DNA of 64,000 bases from Apis mellifera (taxonomy: Eukaryota; Arthropoda; Insecta; Hymenoptera; Apidae): NCBI RefSeq assembly GCF_003254395.2, contig NC_037647.1:3698350-3762349 (forward strand). The letters run 5' to 3'. Below the pieces are notes generated by a model, which made no database searches, had not been told where the DNA came from, and saw only the letters and a program-made list of their open reading frames with translations. Position numbers and translations under genes: made by a program. Below, piece after piece: positions 33,391 to 44,900 of this stretch (the stretch's first letter is position 1; each line of letters opens with the position of its first letter).

Positions 33391-33840
33391 GGATGTGCTC
33401 GTTGGAAAGGGTCGTTTCGAAGGAAGGGTTATTAGAGGTGATTTTTGGACGATTTCGAATTTGTTTAGAGAAAACGTTTGTGTAACGATGATGAGGATAT
33501 CTGGTTGCGATATGTTGGAACGTGTCGAGTTGGAGGATATTGAAAATTTGAGGGGTTTTTGAGAACTTGGAAGATTAAAAAATTCAGGAGGATGGTCGAA
33601 GAGGAGGGGAAGTTTGGGTTGGAGAGATATTTGAAGAGTATATTGAGCGGATCGTGATGTATTAGCGAGTGAAAGTTTGAGAGTATTGAAGATTCGGAGA
33701 GGAGATTTTAGAATCTTGAGAATTTGAGGAATTATAATTAAAGTAAGGAGGCTCGTGGATGAAGGAATTATTGGACGGGATTTTGGTACGATTGATACAA
33801 TTTTGATACAGGAAGTCAAATTGGAATGGTTTCAGATATT
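33391..33840. other. Cytosine-depleted tract of about 450 nt
   Basis: The + strand has very little C and many GGA, GAAG, TTGAG and TTTGAG words, so the minus strand reads as a 148-codon Pro/Ser/Ile-rich frame (33373-33819). The words look like a decayed short repeat. I treat the frame as a by-product of composition. Confidence 0.55.
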
Positions 33841-35040
33841 TATACATTTGCAATTTTGAAAGATTATGCTCGAAGAGGTAATCAAAGAATGAAAATTTCA
33901 GAGGAACTTTTTACAATATCCATCTTTCTTAAAAGATCATCTTATCTCCTTTGGTCACTGTATCCATCGACAGTTTTATCGGCAGATTTACTCGAGTTTC
34001 TCCGAGGTACATACATGTTCGAACCGTGTTGCCCTAGTATATTCTAGGTGACGCGAAATCGTGGCTCGTTATCGAGCGTGCGATCGAGATCGCGAGCTGG
34101 AAATCTCGAGGACCGAAATTTCTTGCTCCAGATCGCCTCGTAGGATGTATACCAGGCGAATCCTGGTCAGAAGAATGCTGCACGACCTTTCTAATCGATG
34201 TAGGTAATCCGTCTTTTTCTCTTTCCCAGTGTATGCCCATTATATCTTCTCATCGAGCAGAATTTTTCGATTAATTCTTCTCCAATTCGCATAGAGATCC
34301 CTTTTTCTAGATCAAAATCAATACTGTTTCGTTCTTCCTTTTCCGTTCGCGTTTCCTTTCTTTCTTCATTGATATGAACAGAATTATCAGTCGAGTCCAG
34401 ACGTTTAGGATGAATTTCGATGAAAATTGTTTGTTAGTTTTGATCGAGTATCAGTGATTTTTATTTTCTATAGGAAGAATCTTTTGTGTTGTCTAATAAG
34501 TGAAAGTGCGTTAGATGTTAGAAATTAAATTTGACGAGTGACAATTCGTGTTTTTTTTAGGACCGGTTTATGGCCACGACAGAAACATATATTTCTTTTT
34601 TTAAGATAGAATTATTCTTTTCATCTTATAAAAATTCGAACTCGAAAAAGATTTTTATTTGCAATAATACGGATAGAATTATCGATTAGGGAAAATTAGA
34701 TTGAAATCTAAGGTCGAACTCGGCCTCGGCACCATTTCCATCGCATACCTGGTCGCGATACGATTATTGAAAAACGGAACGTGTAACAAGTTTTTTAAGA
34801 CACGAATTCGTCGTACGTAATCAGAGTCGCGATACAAATTATGCGATCGCTGTATCCGTACTACTTGGTTTCTAACTCAACAGTTATCAGTTGCTTGCAC
34901 TTAGTGGCTGTAACCGTTCGGGTATAGAATGGACTGGTGGCGACGCGAAATCGATGAACGCCGACAGGGACTCGTGGGATCGAGATCGCGTGAATCGAAA
35001 TTTTCTATGCTGCTCCGGCAAACAAACTGACTTTTAGCTC
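33841..35040. other. Mixed DNA containing a diverged repeat pair
   Basis: A block at about 34046-34135 and another at about 34938-35020 share, in order, GACGCGAAATCG (34050, 34942), GATCGAGATCGCG (34082, 34978), CGAAATTT and GCTCC. ACCAGG-CGAAT-CCTGGT forms a hairpin at 34151-34167. 34240-34700 is AT-rich. No gene seen. Confidence 0.5.
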
Positions 35041-36810
35041 GTATATTTCACACACTCATCGTTAAGATAAATCTAGCGGCGATTGCTTAAGCGCCGAGTG
35101 GATATATATTTTTTTTTTTTCTAAAAGAAAAATATATTGCAAAACATGAAACGAGGTGATATATGTGATATATATGAGAAAAAAGAGTATATTGAAACTT
35201 TTTATTCTCTTTTATATTACGATATAAATAATGTAGCAAAGATGAGACGAGATTATTTGATTTTTTGCAGACGTTATTAAAGCGTTATTATCAGGAAAAA
35301 GAGTATATATATATAAAATTTTATTTATTGTATCTTTTGAATTTTGAGAATTATTTATATCGGATAAATTGGATATTTCTAACGCTATAATAAATCTTAA
35401 TTTCGCAATTCCATCTTAAATATGGACAAACTCGTTTCCCACATCGACCGACTTAAAACTATTCGTATTACACAAAGCCTTCGTAAACTCACCATTTCAT
35501 TACTACAATGTCTCCATCCATCGGCTTTAATTTTTTTTTTCTTCTTTTTTTCTTCCTGGCCATAACTTCATTTACAACCTCTCATTTACTTTCTCGTGAT
35601 CTCGAGACGCCAATCCGGTCTATTCGACGTCTATTTCCGGAAATAACGTTTTTTACGACATCCTTCTCCTTTAACCAACACACGTGTCATTCACCTCGGA
35701 GGTTGCAGCACCTCCGTGTATCAGGACAGATAAGCAGTTTTGGGACGCAACAACGCGCCATGAAAAGAGGTTATATTCCCCGGGAAAATCGAGATGTGTC
35801 GCGGCGTTCTTTCACGCGAGCCGGGATTGACGAAAACAATAATGTACAAGGGAGTGGGTGAGCGTATCGATCAGGGTGGCGAAACAATGGCTCCGGCTCG
35901 AAGGTAACAAATGATCGCCTCCTTATCTAGAGAAAGGATGAACAACGTCACGGTCAGCTTTCATCCGAAAAAATTGCCATTTTGGCATTATTTTTCGACG
36001 AATAGACATTTCGCCCATTTTCACGTTGTAATTTTTTTGCCCTGCCTCTTTTTCGCCGCTTTCTTTGTTCCGCCGAAGTGAAAAAAATAATTGAGAAATA
36101 TCCAATTTATCAATTCTATCTTCACGTTTTAAAAGAATCCCTTACGAATAATGAAAGGAGACAGGAAAATTCTTCTTTTCGATTCGAAAGAATTAGACAC
36201 ACAATTAGAAATAGACACTCTCGTTTGTCGAAGCGACTGATTATCCATATCCCTCCCCTCCTCTCCCTTAACTATCAATTCCCTCGTACGTTCCTTCACT
36301 TCTCGACACAAACTACAATTCAACGTAAAGAAAAAGAAAAATGAAAAAAGAAAAAGAAAGAATTGATAGATAGCCTGTTATCATTTTTTCCATCGTGCCC
36401 TCTTCCCCGCTCAGTCTCGACATTTACCTTATTATCCCGCGAACCTTTCTCGGTTGCTCGTTATCACGGGCCCATTAAATTTTTCTACCCAAGGCTCGTC
36501 GAGGACGATTTCGCCGAATAATAAAGTACTCGTCCCGATCCCTCTCCCTCTCCCTCCGCCTCGTATCGAGAGAGCACGTAATACGTCGTCATAGGAAAAG
36601 GATCCTCTTGGTATCGCAGGAGCGCGTGCATGCGCGTATATACGAATAAGCGGCTCGATTCGAAGCCAATCAGCCCCCGTAATGGAGATCGATAGCCGTA
36701 AGTTGGTCCTCGCCGATACACGCGGCCCCCCCTCCTCCCTCCTGTTCGTATAATGCTCGGTTCGAGACGTGCCCCTCCCCCCTTCCTTCTTTTATTCCAC
36801 TTTCTTTCCT
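35041..36810. other. AT-rich DNA with CpG islets
   Basis: 35100-35450 is AT-rich. 35600-35900 is mixed with a 7-bp hairpin CGGAGGT..ACCTCCG at 35697-35716. 36060-36360 is AT-rich. 36380-36780 is CpG and C/T-rich. No coding evidence. Confidence 0.55.
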
Positions 36811-37182
36811 GATTTTCCTCGTATAAATATATTTGGCGAGATGATAATTTGGCGGAGAGAAATTTTGGGGCCGAGTTTTTTTAGGAGGATTGGATTCAAT
36901 CGGGTAATTTTTATCTTGAAAAATTGTATTTTGTAATTATTATTATTATGGAATTAGAGTTAAGTATTTTAAGCAGAATAAATAATAAAGATTCTAATAG
37001 AGTGGTTCGTGGAGTGTGATTTTCTTCGTATAAATAATTTGGCGGAGAGAAATTTTGGGGCCGAGTGTACGAATATTACGAGACGAGGAGACGAGGAGGT
37101 AATTTTTATTTTGAAAAAGTATTGTGTATTTTGTAAGTTTAAATAATAAAGATACGTTCTAATAGAGTGGTTCGTGAAGTGT
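36811..37182. repeat. Two-copy tandem duplication (207 + 165 bp)
   Basis: Copy 1 (36811-37017) and copy 2 (37018-37182) both start GATTTTC-TCGTATAAAT, share an exact 30-nt stretch (AATTTGGCGGAGAGAAATTT and its continuation, at 36846 and 37036) and end in AATAGAGTGGTTCGTG-AGTGT. Copy 2 has internal deletions. Non-coding. Confidence 0.85.
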
Positions 37183-38600
37183 ACTATTCTTTTCAAGTTG
37201 TTTGGTAGATATTTTGACGTGAAGTTAGGGTTGGGGAAATTTTTTTGTCCCCAATAGGGTTGTGTATACGATGGTCTTTTTTTAATTCTTTCTTAATTCT
37301 TTTCATAATTGTATTACCGAGCGAGAGGGAGAGCAAGTGGAAATTGTAAATTTTTTTCTACGGAAAAATTTTACGTTGCACGTGTGTAGAGATGTCCCTA
37401 TAATATCAGGAGGAGAGAAAGACGACCACGTTTCCTTGGCCGTCAACGCTTTCGCGTTATCGTTGAGCAAACTGAAACTGAAGAAACAGACGAATGGACG
37501 TTATGGAGATGAAATACTGGCACTGTCCACTGTGCCCCACCTGTGCCCTTATCTGTACAAACAGCTCGTATCCCGTCGGTTCTGGAGAGACACGCGGGTC
37601 ACTTCACTGTTTCCCTTTCTTTCTTTTTTTTTTTTTTTTTTTTTCCGGTCTCATCGTGTGGCCAGCACACATTGGATCGAGTAATCGAACGGATACGAAA
37701 AATTCCAAATCTCTTTATTCTTTTTATATTATTATTACTATTATGGAATATTGTTATCAGATATCCCCTCGTCGATCTAAATTTGACGATTAAATTTAAC
37801 AATTGGGATCAATTTATCGGTTGGTATAATTAACACGGGATAATGATCGATAGTGGCGAAGTATAAATTTATCTTTCGCAAAGATCGATGGCCAAGATTG
37901 ATGGGAATAAATGACACCGTGGAGAAAATTTGTGGTTTAATTTAATGGGCGACGAGTAGGTAAGTTTATTCGAAATATTCTTGGACGATGTCATTTCGAG
38001 ATATTGCCTAGCATTACATCGCTCGTTTGAATAGAAAACAGAGTCGGCTAGGGATGTAACCGAGGTTCTAACATACTACATGTTTGATTTAAGATAGTTT
38101 TGTAACGTTTTAACATGCATGGGGTCCGTGTTTGCCTACAATGTTTCTCTTTACCTCGGATGGTAGGTAAGGTCAGCCTCACGAGAAATGGTACAAGATG
38201 AAGATTGGGGAGTTAATTAAAGAAAATTTATGTCCGACTTGTTGGAAAAATTGAAATTAATTATTCGCTAGCTTGTCGATCTATCCTTGGACACACTCGA
38301 TCATTTGTTGTAACTGTGTAATTATTCGCAGAAAGAAATTGATTTGTAAAATTCCATATTCCAAAATTATATTTTGTAACTATATTATTGAATTAAATTT
38401 TTCCAACTCTCTATAAAAAAATCAACTCATAATTCGTTGACGCGTTCAACGAGACTCGTACAAGGCACAAATTTACCAAGTGGCACCCGTCTTCGAAGTG
38501 AAAAAGTAGAGAAGAAAAAATTAAAAAAGAAGAAGAAAAAAAAAGAACGTATTACGATATATACTCTTCTTATATCCTTCATTTCAATGCATCGAGAGTC
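37183..38600. other. AT-rich DNA with mixed segment
   Basis: 37380-37680 is mixed with a T21 run at 37624-37644. 37900-38200 contains two strong donor-like words, TAG|GTAAGT (37960) and TAG|GTAAGG (38166), without assignable exons. The rest is AT-rich. Confidence 0.55.
37624..37644. repeat. Poly-T (T21)
   Basis: Homopolymer run, likely length-variable. Confidence 0.9.
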
Positions 38601-39869
38601 ATTAAATTCTCTTTAAAAAGAAGAAGCGTCATTCGTCTGCACGCCTCACAAAAGGATCGCATGCGCGGATGATTAGAAATCGTTTTCACAGATGCGTTCC
38701 ACGGTGTGGCGCACGTGAGTTCACGTTACGTGTAGGAGCGAGCCTTATAATAGAATGACGGCCTCACAATGCGCCGCGTCTACGAGTTTTTTTACAAGGG
38801 CCCGGCGAGTGTGGTGTTGAGTGAAAGTGAGGTAAAATCGCTGACCACGATGCTCTCCGACCCTCCATTTGCCTCCGCTGCCACGATGAAAGCCGCGGTG
38901 TCGCGCAACGAAAATTTTACGAAACGTTGTAACACCCATACCTGCGAGCGCCATCGGGGCCAACGCCCGACGCCGCCCTTCCACTTTTTCGTTTCGATTC
39001 ACGAAAGTGGGAACAATGAACGGTATTGTTGATAGTGGCGTGGAATTTTGTTTGCGATTTAGATACGGGTCTGATAGTTTCGGCGAGGACGAGCGAACGA
39101 ACCAACGAAGATTTGCGTGGTATATTTTCATTTTCAAAAATTTTTTTATTTAATTTTACGTTAATTTTGGCGACTCGTATTTATTGCATCGAGTTATTGA
39201 TTATTTCTTTTTTCTTTGGTTCGCAAAATTTTATTCCATCGTTTGTTATATTTGATTTCTTCAAAAGTAGACTGAACGTCTCTTCGTGTTTTTTTTTTAA
39301 TATATATCGTTTATATTAAGTAGATAGACGGTTTCATATCACTTCAATTAAATTAATATTGGAATAGAATGTGGAACGTGATAAATTTCGTCGAAAAACA
39401 GTGGAGGAAATCTATCAGGAATGAAAAGACTTGGTGGTTTCCGGCCAGTTGGAATCGCGACCTTATTCCTAGACACGTGGACGAGCATTTGTCGTGTCCA
39501 TGACAAATTACGGATCGTTTCACGGTTGTAACGTGCCCGCTCACGCGTCCAAGGAACTCTGTGTTAGGTCCCCGGGCACAGTAAGAAGAGGCGTCAGAGG
39601 GTGGATTTTTACTCGAGGCCGGGACAATGGCGGGCCTTAAAGTCCCGGGGACAGTCGTGGCGCGAATAATACCTTTCAGGGATTAGGATCGGTAAAAGTG
39701 TGGACCACCCAATGGAAAGAAAAGAAAAAAAAAAAAGAGGAGGGAATCGAAGGGGATAGGGGGTGGGAAATCGCGCGTGCGATCCCGCGGATTAGTTTCT
39801 TTCCTCGAAGGGATGAACGGAGGAAACGATTTCGTGCACGTCCACGCGAGAGATTTGAAGTAAAAATGT
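38601..39869. other. CpG block, AT-rich DNA, second CpG block
   Basis: 38620-39060 is CpG-rich with CACGTG and a TTATAATAG word 27 nt before an ATG in good context (38769, 87-codon frame, no known domain). 39110-39370 is AT-rich. 39380-39860 is mixed, with a 9-bp inverted repeat GTCCCCGGG (39568-39576) and CCCGGGGAC (39644-39652). Confidence 0.5.
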
Positions 39870-40203
39870 GAAAATCGTGGATTCCATCTGGATCTCCATT
39901 GATTATTTTTATGCAACGATTGCATTCGAGAAAGATAGAGTATAAGATTGTAGATATTTTTATTATTTTATTAGAGTGTTTGATGTTTCGATATTCGTGC
40001 AAATTCATATTTTTTTAAGAATAATTTGAAGAAGAGAAAATTATAATATAATTTTGAATATATTATAAAATTAATATATTTTTTAAATATTCATATAAAA
40101 AAAAATATTCGAGTGTTTTTACACGCATTTTTCTCGAATACAATCATGCAGAAATCGTTGCATAAAAATAATCAATGGAGATCCAGGTGAATCCACGATT
40201 TTC
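39870..40203. mobile_element. Long inverted repeat (foldback / MITE-like candidate)
   Basis: The left arm (39870-39933) and right arm (40131-40203) are near-perfect reverse complements. The outer 52 nt differ by one mismatch and one indel, then an 11-nt insertion in the right arm is followed by another 11 nt that pair with one change. The spacer is about 195 nt and AT-rich. It has no coding capacity. The terminal word is GAAAATCGTGG. No clear target-site duplication is visible, so it could be a MITE-like foldback, a local inverted duplication, or a hairpin-RNA locus. Confidence 0.55.
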
Positions 40204-41640
40204 TTAATTATAAATTAGAATTATTCATAAATTGTCCATTATATAAAAAAAAGAAAGTAATATATGATTTCGAGAGAATCTTAAAAAAAATATTAAAAAC
40301 TCTGGAATAGCTATCCCATCTTCATCTATATTGTAATTCTTCGATGATGCATCATCCAATCACGAAACGGAGAAGCCCATTACCGGAATCGATATCGAAT
40401 GCAACGAATTTCCGGCGGCATGATTCGTATTCTCTATGGTTAATCGAGAGTGGGCAAAAAAATCGGGCGAAACCTGGACGAATCGTAAAGTTCCCATGAG
40501 CATAACGGCCCTAATATTTGAGCAGATCTCTGGTTTCAATCGAAAATCAACAACGCGAGCAGCAACAAGAGACGCGGGGAGGGAGAGAAAAAGAGAGACG
40601 ATGAATTCTCGTTTCGATCGACGATTTTCAGTTTCACCCTGGCGAGGAAAAAAAGGAAAAAAAAAAAAAAAAAGAGGAGAGGAGGAAGGTGAATGGAGAA
40701 AAAAATGCGCCCTAACGGATTCCAGGGTGAAAGACGATCGAAAGACGGGAGGGGCGAAGGTAAGATGGTCGATCTGGGCCGTAAAGAGGAAATGAACACA
40801 TTGGTGCATTAAAATATTCTCGGCCATGGCATGAATCGATGTTCTTTTCTTTTCGAATTCACGTTCCATATGTCGAAAATCGAATTACACGCGTAATATA
40901 TATAGCTATTTCGTACACAAAGGAAATCGTTTTCTATCAACACTTAGATTATATTATTTTTTATTTTAACGCGTAGAAGATTTCAATATTAACCTATTTT
41001 ATCATACCTTCAATTTAATAAAATTCTGAGAGAGAGAGAGTACAAAATTGACGAAATTCGTTCAATATTATATATTTCCTTTTTTTAAAACAATAATTAT
41101 CATATAAATTCAACAACCAAGATTTAACATATTACTTTATTAAAAAAAAAAAGAAACCTTTTCTTTATTCGACCTATTATCTTCCTGGCCCCCGGTTCTT
41201 CCCCCCTCTCTCTCTCTCTCCCCCTTATGCTTATTTCTCGTTCCACCGCTTATCTTTACGATATTTGCGCGTATTATCTCGCGGCGTGTACACACGATCC
41301 GGGATTTCAGTACTCGTGTAGGACAAACCCGCGTTCGTTTGCCAAGAGACGGGAGAAGTTCGTTACGTCCCCCTTTTTTCTCTCCGTTTATCCACGTAGC
41401 AGGAATTATTCCGGTCAGCGGAGAAATTATCTCGTCTCTCTCTCTCTCTTTCTTTTTCTTCGACCAAAGAAAGAGAGGTGTTTGATCCCCTTCCTGGTCT
41501 TTTTCTTCCTCGTCAACCGAGAGTGGAGCAAGAGGGTGGTGGTCGAGAGAGAGAGAGAGGGAGAGAGAGAGGTGAAAAATAACGTCTTGTTCACCCTCTC
41601 TGCTTCAGCCATCCCTTACGCTGATTCCTCGCTGTTATGA
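40204..41640. other. AT-rich DNA, GA-rich block, CT-rich block
   Basis: 40340-40800 is purine-rich with an A run near 40659-40673 and GAAG|GTAAGA (GT at 40760) as an unsupported donor-like word. 40860-41160 is AT-rich. 41200-41640 is CpG with CT and GA repeats. Frames are repeat-driven. Confidence 0.55.
41545..41571. repeat. GA microsatellite
   Basis: (GA)n with G interruptions, about 27 nt. Confidence 0.85.
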
Positions 41641-42144
41641 GGACGTTACGTCGGTAATTAGCATAGTCATCCACAGGTGGTTGATCGTGAAATATCGTCG
41701 AGATGTATATATACAGAGAAAGAAGCTGGTCTGGATGTATATAAACGAAAGGTGAAAGAGGGAGAGAGGGAGAAAAAGTCGGGTGAATCTGCCGTGGAAT
41801 AATAAGGACCAAGGGGATCTCGTGGAGGATAATCGACGATGAGGACGATAGCTTAAGAACGCAACCAGACTTCGTTGTATAATTCGATGTCTGATTTAGT
41901 TTCATGAATTTTCTTCTCTCCCCGCCACTGTGCTGTGCTTTATTTGTGATTTATTGGGATTTTTCGAACGGAATGGCGAATTTTTCTTTTTCATTTTATT
42001 TTGGAATTTTGCATCGATGCTACGATTTATTTATTCTTCGTTGTGTTCTGTTTTTCATGATGTACAATAAATTTCTTTACAACATATTCTGTATTTTAAT
42101 AGATTTATTAAATATTTATTAAATCTTTATTAAAATAGAACAGA

Positions 42145-42177
42145 TTTTCTTTCTTTCTTTTTTTTTTTTTTTTTTTT
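42145..42177. repeat. TTTC repeat and poly-T
   Basis: TTTC units run into T20. Confidence 0.85.
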
Positions 42178-43357
42178 ATTTTGGAAGTTGCATCGATCAA
42201 TTTCTTCTTTCTCTTTTTATAATAGATTTTAATTAATAGATAATTATATTATAATTAAATTGAAAGAAGGAGGAATTTATTATTCTTATTAATAGTCCAA
42301 GTAACGACTTTAATCGAGTATTCAAATTTTTATTGTAAACTTTGAAACTCTTTATATAAAGCACATTCAATTAAAACGTCTTGCAAGAAGAATTATTATA
42401 TTTTCCCTTAACATCTCGAAAAATTTATTACAATTATCTGAAATTTCTTGCACCCATTTAACCGTAATTTATTTTCTCTACATATCAAACAAATTATCCT
42501 CAATTATCATTTTATTTACAATTCCTTCATCATTTATACAGTGCATAAAATGTACTTCATTTTTCTTACAATCCAATTTCTTCTATCTTATTATAACTTA
42601 AAAATCAGATTTAAATTTTTAGTTACAACATCGTATCTATCTACACAATCTTCCCCATAATTAATCATCAACAATTTCTTTTCTAATACATTTCATTTTT
42701 GTTTCAGGGAATAATTCGGAGTATCAAGTATCCGTGCAAAAATTCCCAACACTCTCTGAAGAACAGAACGAGAGATTCCAAGCCGAAAATATTCGCAAGA
42801 TCCATTTACCATTTTTCACTTACTAAGCGTCCTTCAATAAATTAAATTCTCGCTCCATTATCAAAGCACTCGACGTAACAACTCCTATCCGTGCAAAAAA
42901 ATAAAAAAAAGAAAGGGAAGAGCAAAATAAAATAAAAAGAAACGCGGAGTCTCCATTCGTCGAAGCGGAGGGAAGTCCGTGCCTTCGACAATGAGCGGGT
43001 CCACTTTAAAACAAAGCATCCTATCAGATAACGGTTTTTCAATAGGTGGAGAGCGAGAGAGACGCATGAGGGCTGTCCAGTGCAGACTGATGCCACGTCG
43101 CGATTAACTTCAAACGAAGCGCGCGCATCGTCCAGACTTCGTTTCCCGTTCTTTTATTCCTGAAAAAAAAAAAAAGAAGAAGAACGAGAGAGCCATTTCC
43201 CCTTGTCCTCGTTGCACCCTCTTTTCCCGATTTACCTCCTTTCGAACCTCCTTTTCTCCCTCTTCCCTGGATCACGAGAAGAAAATGGAGAGAAAATGGT
43301 CAACTTTCTCGAATCTTTGTGAATCATTTGTGATATCGAGGAAAAGGCGACAAGTGG

Positions 43358-43377
43358 ATTTATTTATTTATTTATTT
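43358..43377. repeat. TTTA microsatellite
   Basis: Five TTTA units. Confidence 0.85.
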
Positions 43378-43738
43378 TCTTCTTTCGAAAAGAAGAAATA
43401 AGAATGTGAGTAAGTTATAGGATCGCGATTTATAATTTCATTTTATTCTATAATATTTCTCCTTTGCAAACCACTTTTATAAAAATATAAAAAATACAGA
43501 GAATTGATAAATAATAAACTGATAATTCTCTCAACACTTTCTCTAATTGACTAACTAATATCATTCGTTTTCCAGAATCAGAAACAGAAACTTCGCAACT
43601 CGATTAAAAAAGGAATTGACGCGCGTGTCAGAGATTGAACGCGATTTGCGAGGCATTTACAACGTGCAAATCGATGAAAGTCCCTTGTCTAGGCGGTAAG
43701 ACAGGCGTTTTTGCGTGCAAAGGTAACGAGGCGGTGTC

Positions 43739-43768
43739 AGGAGGAGGAGGAGGAGGAGGAGGAGGAGG
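43739..43768. repeat. GGA trinucleotide repeat
   Basis: About ten perfect GGA units. Confidence 0.9.
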
Positions 43769-44797
43769 CACGCGGCCAGGCAGGGCCAGTTTCTCACAGA
43801 CCCATCGGGGACTTTCTCTGTGTAGAAGGATTTTTCTACCGAGTATTCGTATAGGTCGTGGCACGGGGTCAGGAATGCCCTTAATAAAGTAATCACACGC
43901 GGGACGAGGATGCTCGTTGCACGAAGGAATAATGCTACTTTCAACTGGAGGTGGGAGTCTCTCGGACCTCCGCTTACGTATCTGTTAATTTATACGCGTC
44001 CCATCCTCCATTTTATTCCTCGCTTTTCTCGCTTTTCGCGGGTGGACACGTAGGAGATGTAACGATCGGTCATAAATTACTTTACAAATTTTATTTCTTT
44101 TCTTTTAGAAATCTTTTATTGTCTTTGATTATTTTTCTTCTCGCGTTAAATTGTAAATTGTGCGTTAATTACACGTTGTCGTAAATGCTGCGCATTAGAG
44201 AGAAATTTGTTTACCTGGAATTTTTGATAATCAGTAGTGGTTAGTTTTTTTTTAACACTCGACTTGTTTTCAGTTTGGAGGAATTCCTTTTCCCTTGTTT
44301 GGAGGATTAGATAAATTATAGTGATAATAATTTTAAACCGGTTTCCACAGATATGGTGAAAATGTACATGGGGGACATTGGCAAAATTTGTGAAAATAAT
44401 GAAAATTACGATTTTTAATTACGAAAGTTTGTGCAAGTGAAAGAGGGGATGGAAAATCGATCTCTAAAAATTTCTAATATCTCTTCATATTTTTAAATCT
44501 GGTTACTTTCTTTTTTCCCGCATCAAAGTAATTTAAATTTCAATAATAAAAAAAAAGAAACGGATTTCCATAACTCATTCTACTCATGAATTCGCACGAG
44601 TATCCATACTTTATTAACATATTTACCAATTTTGTCACACCGTGAAATTACTACAATTAAAATAAAAAAAATTCTCCGAACATCCAACGAGAAGTTCCTC
44701 CTCAATTAGAAACGCGTCGCGTGTGACCACGTTTCACTCGTCCCCATTGCGTGTGTAAACCACCGTGTTAATGAAGATCGCGAACACGACGAGTATC

Positions 44798-44850
44798 AAG
44801 AAAAAGAAAAAAAGAAGAAGAAGAAGAAGAGAAAAAAGAGAAGAAGGAAA
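44798..44850. repeat. A-rich AAG microsatellite
   Basis: AAG units (44812-44830) within an A/G-only tract. Confidence 0.85.
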
Positions 44851-44900
44851 GAAATCAAAGGAATCTTGTTCACGGCAAGAAGAGTCCTTTGATTAAGTAA

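Larger units (their letters stand above)
41641..43600. other. Mostly AT-rich stretch
   Basis: Mostly AT-rich. TTTTATTTTGGAA-TTGCATCGAT occurs twice (about 41997 and 42174), a weak duplication. A pyrimidine-rich acceptor-like TTTTTGTTTCAG with CTAAT upstream ends at 42707, but no donor follows. 42940-43300 is mixed-GC. A TTTA repeat lies at 43358-43377. Confidence 0.6.
43601..44900. other. CpG block with GGA repeat, then AT-rich DNA
   Basis: 43610-44060 is CpG-rich around a GGA repeat. 44070-44690 is AT-rich, with AAACCGGTTT at 44335-44344 (Grainyhead-like core AACCGGTT). 44700-44790 is a short GC islet, followed by an AAG tract. No gene seen. Confidence 0.55.

Noticed and set aside
33373..33819. 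148-codon minus frame rich in Ser, Pro and Ile
   Set aside because: Explained by depletion of C on the + strand. No start context or domain.
42708..42838. Exon after TTTTTGTTTCAG
   Set aside because: Good acceptor and CTAAT branch-like word, but no plausible donor follows and the translated block is not recognisable.
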